A DNA stretch of 64,000 nucleotides from assembly GCF_001590905.1 (NCBI RefSeq), contig NZ_BCTT01000019.1, positions 1 through 64,000 on the forward strand, in the 5' to 3' direction. Under the pieces are notes generated by a model. The model did no database searches, was not told where the DNA came from, and was given only the letters and a program-made list of their open reading frames with translations. Below, one piece after another: positions 59,570-64,000 of this stretch (position 1 is the first letter of the stretch; each line of letters opens with the position of its first letter). The position numbers and the translations under genes are program-made. This DNA comes from Serratia grimesii NBRC 13537 (lineage in GTDB: Bacteria; Pseudomonadota; Gammaproteobacteria; Enterobacterales; Enterobacteriaceae).

Positions 59570-61702
59570 ATGAGCACAATAGCGTTGATATTGGCCTTAG
59601 TGCTTGCCTGCCTGATTGCTGCCGGCCTGTATCTTTGGTTTAAGGCTCGCAATCAGCCGCTGCTGACGCGTGCCCTGCCTTTTATCAAACCCACACACCG
59701 TAAGCTGACCGGTGAAGAACGCGCCGCTGTTGAGCACTATCTCAGCCAGCAAAATAAGTTGAGCAACAAGCTGTTGCCCGGCAGCACCACATTGCCTTCC
59801 GCCAAACTGGCCTTAACGCCGCAAAGCGACAACGTCTACCCGATTACCCACGCGATTACCCGCTACGGCTTGGCCAGCGATGAACCCAATAAATGGCGCT
59901 ATTATCTGGACGCCGAAGAGGTGCATCTCCCCCCGTTTTGGGAACAGTACATCAGCGCCGATAACCATGTCGAAGTGATTAAAACCCAGACACTGCCGCT
60001 GGTGATCTCTCTCAATGGGCATTCACTAAAAGATCATATTCACGATCGGCCGCAGCCGCCGGTGGTGAAGGCAATACCAAGTCAAAACGCGTCGATCCGC
60101 AAGGAAGAAAGCGAGCATGTCGAGCTGGTAAATATCCGCAAGGAAACCCAGGAAGAACATGCGCTGAATCGCCCAAATGGCATCAAAGAAGCCGCCATCA
60201 TTTCAGCGGCCCTGTTGTTGCTCTTCTTCAGCCTGATTAGCCCGGTTGTGGTCATTCCCTGGATGATTATCGTCGCCGTACTGATGATTGCCTGGAGCTG
60301 CTGGAACCTGTTCCGCCGGCCATCTGCGCGCGAGTTGAAAGAAGTACACTGCCTGCGGGGCACGCCCAAACGCTGGGGATTATTTGGCGAGTCCAATCAG
60401 GGGCAGATCAGCAACATCTCGCTCGGTATTATCGATCTGATTTATCCGCCGCACTGGCAGCCTTACATTACCCAGGACTTGGGTAAAACGACCGACGTGG
60501 ATATCTATCTTAACCGCCAGGTATTGCGCCAGGGGCGGTTCCTTTCGCTGCATGATGAGGTCAAAAACTTCCCGCTACAGCAATGGGGAAGAAACGCTGT
60601 GCTGATGGCCAGTTCGCTCTTGGTACTGCTGCTACTGCTGACCTATATCCCGCTCAGCCTGCCGCTCAAACTAAGTATGGCCTGGTTACAGGGTGCACAA
60701 AAAATTGAAGTGACTACCGTACAAGCACTGGAAGGTGCAACATTGCGGATCGGTGACACCTTGAAAGCTCAGGGCAACGGCATGTGTTATGTGCCGCCGT
60801 TGGTCAGTGGCACTCGTGCCACCAACTTTATGCCTTTCGACTGTTCAGGTATTTACTGGAACAATGCCGCGCCATTGCCACAGCCTGAGTCGGAAGTCAT
60901 CGATAAGGCCTCGGCATTACTGGCAACGGTCAATACCCAGTTACACCCTGACGGTACAGAACAAAAGCTTAACCCACAGTTGGCCAGCGCCATTGAAAAA
61001 TCCGGCATGATCCTGCTGGATGACTTTTCCGATATCGTGTTGAAAACGCAAGACCTGTGCCAAACGGACAATGACTGTATCCGGCTGAAGAACGCACTGG
61101 TGAATCTGGGCAACGTTAAAAACTGGGCCACTCTGGTAAAACGCGCCAAATCTGGTGCTCTGCAAGGCGTGAACGTACTGCTGCGTCCAGTAAGTGCCGA
61201 GTCATTGGAAAGCCTGACCAAGGTTGCCGCATCGTCGTTTGTGTACAACGAAACACGACAAGCCGCTGCTGCACTCAACAGCCCACCACCCGGCGGTTTC
61301 TTGATCAGCAGCGATGAAGGTAAACAGTTGGTGAATCACCCGCAGCCGGCTGTGCCGCTAAACGAATACAATGCACTTGACCAATGGAATGAGTTGCAAC
61401 GCCTGTCCAGTATGCTGCTGCACACGCCATTTGAAGCTCAGGGTATCATTACCAATATCAGCGTTGATGCCAACGGCACTCGCCACATTGCGTTACACAG
61501 CGAGCCGGATATCATCACTCTCTGGCGTTATCTCGGCACCAGTCTGCTACTGCTCGCGGTCGCCGTCATTCTGGGTTACAACACCTGGCGGCTCATACAG
61601 CGTCGTCGCATCAATCAACACAGAATCGCCGATATCCAGCGCTACTACGAAAGTTGCTTTAACCCGCAACTCTCCCCGATGTCATTGCGGCCAATGCCCT
61701 AA
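59570..61702 (+). CDS. igaA: Intracellular growth attenuator IgaA (YrfF/UmoB family)
   Basis: A 710-residue inner-membrane protein that holds the Rcs envelope-stress phosphorelay in check and is essential when Rcs is intact. Transmembrane segments: about 3-23, a pair at about 205-245 (AAIISAALLLLFFSLISP), about 342-362 (LMASSLLVLLLLLTYIPL) and about 653-673. Cytoplasmic regions lie between, and a large periplasmic domain (about 365-650) carries paired cysteines. Length matches the family (710-711). Confidence 0.94.
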   Translation: MSTIALILALVLACLIAAGLYLWFKARNQPLLTRALPFIKPTHRKLTGEERAAVEHYLSQQNKLSNKLLPGSTTLPSAKLALTPQSDNVYPITHAITRYGLASDEPNKWRYYLDAEEVHLPPFWEQYISADNHVEVIKTQTLPLVISLNGHSLKDHIHDRPQPPVVKAIPSQNASIRKEESEHVELVNIRKETQEEHALNRPNGIKEAAIISAALLLLFFSLISPVVVIPWMIIVAVLMIAWSCWNLFRRPSARELKEVHCLRGTPKRWGLFGESNQGQISNISLGIIDLIYPPHWQPYITQDLGKTTDVDIYLNRQVLRQGRFLSLHDEVKNFPLQQWGRNAVLMASSLLVLLLLLTYIPLSLPLKLSMAWLQGAQKIEVTTVQALEGATLRIGDTLKAQGNGMCYVPPLVSGTRATNFMPFDCSGIYWNNAAPLPQPESEVIDKASALLATVNTQLHPDGTEQKLNPQLASAIEKSGMILLDDFSDIVLKTQDLCQTDNDCIRLKNALVNLGNVKNWATLVKRAKSGALQGVNVLLRPVSAESLESLTKVAASSFVYNETRQAAAALNSPPPGGFLISSDEGKQLVNHPQPAVPLNEYNALDQWNELQRLSSMLLHTPFEAQGIITNISVDANGTRHIALHSEPDIITLWRYLGTSLLLLAVAVILGYNTWRLIQRRRINQHRIADIQRYYESCFNPQLSPMSLRPMP

Positions 61703-61767
61703 GCCACATTTGCCGGCCTGCGCCCTGTCATCTGCTTATGCTACGCTAACGCTATTATCCTGATCCT

Positions 61768-61787
61768 GCGGACCGCCGACGGTCCGC
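61768..61787 (+). other. Hairpin in the igaA-yrfG spacer
   Basis: GCGGACC and GGTCCGC pair around GCCGAC, ending 4 bases before the yrfG Shine-Dalgarno (GGAG at 61792). With no T-run it is not a typical terminator; it could tune yrfG translation. Confidence 0.45.
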
Positions 61788-61800
61788 CTATGGAGTTTTC

Positions 61801-62478
61801 ATGGTTCCCGAGTTTGACTGGCGTGAGATTGATACCGTACTGCTGGATATGGACGGTACCCTGCTCGATTTGGAGTTCGACAGCCACTTTTGGCTTAGTC
61901 TGGTGCCAAAAGCACTGAGCGAGCAGCGGGCTATTCCCTTCGATGAAGCGCGTAAAATTATTCATCAGGAATATCTGGCTGTACAGCACACCATGAACTG
62001 GTACTGCTTCGATTACTGGAGCGAACGGCTGGACATGGATATTTACCGTATGACCAGCGAGGTAGGCAATCGTGCTCGTCTGCGTGAAGATACCGAGCCG
62101 TTTTTACAGGCATTACGTGCGGCGGGTCATCAGACAATTTTGCTGACTAACGCCCATCCACATAGCCTGGCGGTAAAAATTGAGCATACCGGTTTAGATC
62201 GACACCTTGATTTATTACTTTCTACCCACACATTTGGTTATCCGAAAGAAGATCAGCGTTTGTGGCAGGCAGTACAGCAACACATCGGTTTTGATCCGCA
62301 GCGTACGCTGTTTGTCGACGACGGTGAACCTATCTTGGATGCCGCCCGTACCTTCGGTATTCGCTACTGCCTGGGCGTACAAAACCCGGACTCCAGCATG
62401 GCGGAGAAAACCTTCCAGCACTACCCGTCAATGCGCGATTACCGCCTGTTGATTCCGGCGCTGGCCAAGGGGGAGTGA
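61801..62478 (+). CDS. yrfG: GMP/IMP nucleotidase YrfG
   Basis: A 225-residue HAD-family 5'-nucleotidase. HAD motif I LLDMDGTLLDLEFD carries the nucleophile Asp, motif II is LLTNAHPHS, and motifs III/IV are YPKEDQRLW and FVDDGEPILDAA. E. coli YrfG prefers GMP and IMP. Its stop directly abuts the hslR start, so yrfG-hslR-hslO is one operon. Confidence 0.93.
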   Translation: MVPEFDWREIDTVLLDMDGTLLDLEFDSHFWLSLVPKALSEQRAIPFDEARKIIHQEYLAVQHTMNWYCFDYWSERLDMDIYRMTSEVGNRARLREDTEPFLQALRAAGHQTILLTNAHPHSLAVKIEHTGLDRHLDLLLSTHTFGYPKEDQRLWQAVQQHIGFDPQRTLFVDDGEPILDAARTFGIRYCLGVQNPDSSMAEKTFQHYPSMRDYRLLIPALAKGE

Positions 62479-62886
62479 ATGAAAGGTAAAGAAACACGTG
62501 ACGACGCCGTCCGGCTGGACAAATGGCTTTGGGCGGCACGTTTCTATAAGACCCGCGCGCTGGCACGGGACATGATCGATGGCGGCAAGGTGCACTATAA
62601 CGGACAGCGCGGGAAGCCGAGCAAGATTGTTGAGCTCAACGCCGAGATTAAGTTGCGCCAAGGTAACGAAGAACGCACGGTGATTGTACTGGCGTTGACC
62701 AGCCAGCGGCGTGGCGCCGACGAGGCGCAGCAAATGTATCAGGAAACTGAGACCAGCATCGCCAACCGAGAAAAAGTGGCGCTCGCACGCAAGATGAATG
62801 CGTTGACCATGCCGCATCCGGACCGACGTCCAGACAAGAAAGAGCGGCGTGACCTGATTAAATTTAAATTTGGTGAGCAGGAATAA
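62479..62886 (+). CDS. hslR: Ribosome-associated heat shock protein Hsp15
   Basis: A 135-residue S4-type RNA-binding protein: VRLDKWLWAARFYKTRALARDMIDGGKVHYNG is the S4 alphaL fold. It rescues stalled 50S subunits carrying nascent peptidyl-tRNA. The start is immediately after the yrfG stop, with GGGGGAG inside yrfG as SD. In E. coli it is heat-inducible with hslO; I could not identify a sigma-32 promoter here. Confidence 0.95.
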   Translation: MKGKETRDDAVRLDKWLWAARFYKTRALARDMIDGGKVHYNGQRGKPSKIVELNAEIKLRQGNEERTVIVLALTSQRRGADEAQQMYQETETSIANREKVALARKMNALTMPHPDRRPDKKERRDLIKFKFGEQE

Positions 62887-62911
62887 ACCCTCACCGCAAT
62901 GAGAGAAAACT

Positions 62912-63790
62912 ATGTCTAACCATGACCAATTGCACCGTTACCTGTTTGAAAACTACGCGGTGCGCGGTGAGCTGGTTACCGTCAGCGAAACCTATCAGCA
63001 GGTCCTGAATAACCATGACTACCCGGCACCGGTAAAAAAACTGCTGGGTGAACTGCTGGTCGCTACCAGCCTGTTGACCGCCACCTTGAAGTTTGACGGC
63101 GACATCACTGTGCAATTGCAGGGTGATGGTCCGCTGAAACTGGCGGTGATTAACGGCAATAACCGTCAGGAAATGCGCGGTGTAGCACGTGTACAAAGCA
63201 ACATCGCTGATGACAGCACATTGCATCAGATGATCGGCAATGGCGTTATGGTGATCACCATCGCACCCACCGAAGGTGAACGCTATCAGGGCGTAGTGGC
63301 ACTGGAAGGTGAAACACTGGCTGAATGCCTTGAAGCTTACTTCCGTCAGTCAGAACAGCTGCCAACCCGCCTGTTCATCCGTACTGGTGAGTCCGAAGGC
63401 CAACCGGCCGCTGCCGGCATGTTGTTGCAAGTGTTGCCAGCGCAGGACGGCAATGCCGATGATTTCGATCATCTGGTGCAACTGACCAACACGGTTAAAA
63501 GCGAAGAGCTGTTCGGCCTGCCAGCCAACGAAGTGCTGTATCGCCTGTACCATCAGGAAGAAGTCACCCTGTATGAACCGCAAGACGTTGTCTTCCGTTG
63601 CACCTGTTCACGCCAGCGTTGTGCTGATGCACTGATTACGCTGCCGGCGGAAGAAGTCGCTCAAATGCTGGAGCAAGATGGCAATATTGATATGCACTGC
63701 GATTATTGCGGCAATCACTATGTCTTCGACGCCATGGACGTGGCAGCTCTGTACACCGGTAACACCGGTGAAAGCGACAAGTTGCACTAA
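62912..63790 (+). CDS. hslO: Redox-regulated chaperone Hsp33
   Basis: A 292-residue holdase activated by oxidation and heat. The N-terminal chaperone domain starts [18 protein letters not shown]. The C-terminal zinc switch has CTC in [10 protein letters not shown] and CDYC in [10 protein letters not shown], the four zinc-binding cysteines. It lies 25 bases downstream of hslR and is followed by a hairpin. Confidence 0.96.
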   Translation: MSNHDQLHRYLFENYAVRGELVTVSETYQQVLNNHDYPAPVKKLLGELLVATSLLTATLKFDGDITVQLQGDGPLKLAVINGNNRQEMRGVARVQSNIADDSTLHQMIGNGVMVITIAPTEGERYQGVVALEGETLAECLEAYFRQSEQLPTRLFIRTGESEGQPAAAGMLLQVLPAQDGNADDFDHLVQLTNTVKSEELFGLPANEVLYRLYHQEEVTLYEPQDVVFRCTCSRQRCADALITLPAEEVAQMLEQDGNIDMHCDYCGNHYVFDAMDVAALYTGNTGESDKLH

Positions 63791-63805
63791 GTAGCACCTT
63801 GTGTC

Positions 63806-63828
63806 GGCAGGCGCACCCAGCGCCTGCC
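63806..63828 (+). terminator. Stem-loop after hslO
   Basis: GGCAGGCGC and GCGCCTGCC pair around ACCCA, followed by a modest T content (TGCTTACTTCGTTT). Probable hslO terminator. Confidence 0.65.
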
Positions 63829-63986
63829 TGCTTACTTCGTTTGCACGTTTGCTTTTTTCCGTGTGCTATCTCTCAGAACGTAACGAAAAACCGACTAAAA
63901 CGTTAAATATTTGATACCTATCGCGGTTACTCGCTGCTGAATCCCTACAATTGGCGCCAGAAATTCTGTGACCAAGGAGTAGTGAC

Positions 63987-64000
63987 ATGCGTGTTAAAGG
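63987..64000 (+). CDS. pckA: Phosphoenolpyruvate carboxykinase, first codons only (cut by window edge)
   Basis: ATG at 63987 with AAGGAG 12 bases upstream opens a frame reading MRVKG. In related enterobacteria pckA follows hslO and begins MRVN or MSVKG, so this is very probably pckA (gluconeogenic PEP carboxykinase, ATP-dependent). Only four codons and part of a fifth are visible, so the call rests on gene order. Confidence 0.7.

Overview
The window is an enterobacterial chromosome segment that most resembles Serratia or a close relative in the Yersiniaceae. The call rests on the conserved str-crp-nir-dam-mrcA-pckA gene order shared with E. coli, on lineage-typical insertions, and on palindromic intergenic repeats beginning ATACCC. 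The species cannot be fixed from the sequence alone. Apart from the two genes cut by the window edges (tufA, pckA), every gene I call looks intact. I found no rRNA, tRNA, insertion sequence, prophage or CRISPR array.

Layout. 1-3.4 kb: str operon (rpsL-rpsG-fusA-tufA, minus strand) behind a near-consensus promoter. 3.4-5.2 kb: tusBCD (tRNA 2-thiolation) and yheO. 5.6-12.4 kb: fkpA, slyX, slyD, yheV, kefB-kefG and the ABCF protein YheS. 12.4-17.4 kb: an insertion relative to E. coli with tauABCD (taurine sulfur scavenging), a PhzF-family protein and a LysE-family exporter. 17.6-19.9 kb: yheT-yheU-prkB. 19.9-23.4 kb: a second insertion with an M20 amidohydrolase, an MFS transporter and a divergent LysR regulator. 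23.4-28.9 kb: yhfA, crp, yhfK, argD, pabA. 29-33.2 kb: yjgR and the btsS-btsR pyruvate-sensing two-component pair, where E. coli has fic-yhfG. 33.5-37.2 kb: ppiA, then a small beta-glucoside locus (PTS EIIA, GH4 phospho-beta-glucosidase, LacI regulator) behind a perfect 20-bp palindrome. 37.5-45.5 kb: tsgA, a codA insertion, and nirBDC-cysG. 45.5-52 kb: the aroK-aroB-damX-dam-rpe-gph-trpS superoperon. 52.3-58.5 kb: hofMNOPQ divergent from mrcA. 58.5-64 kb: nudE, igaA, yrfG-hslR-hslO and the first codons of pckA.

How the genes work together. NirBD reduces nitrite with siroheme made by CysG, NirC imports nitrite, and the nirB promoter keeps the FNR (about -41.5) and NarL/NarP (about -69.5) geometry known from E. 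coli. Tau genes import taurine and release sulfite. The beta-glucoside locus supplies an EIIA and a hydrolase but no EIIB or EIIC, so its permease must be elsewhere. HofMNOPQ are the type-IV-pilus-like assembly and secretin proteins linked to use of external DNA as food.

Most unusual signals. (i) A single sequence matching the type I-E CRISPR repeat lies in the aroK-aroB spacer just upstream of aroB. (ii) A 192-bp terminal-inverted repeat supplies the damX stop codon. (iii) The same superoperon has a third structured element between dam and rpe. (iv) The beta-glucoside operator core matches the CebR/CelR-type cellobiose operators of actinobacteria. All are pattern matches by eye; none was checked by a database search.
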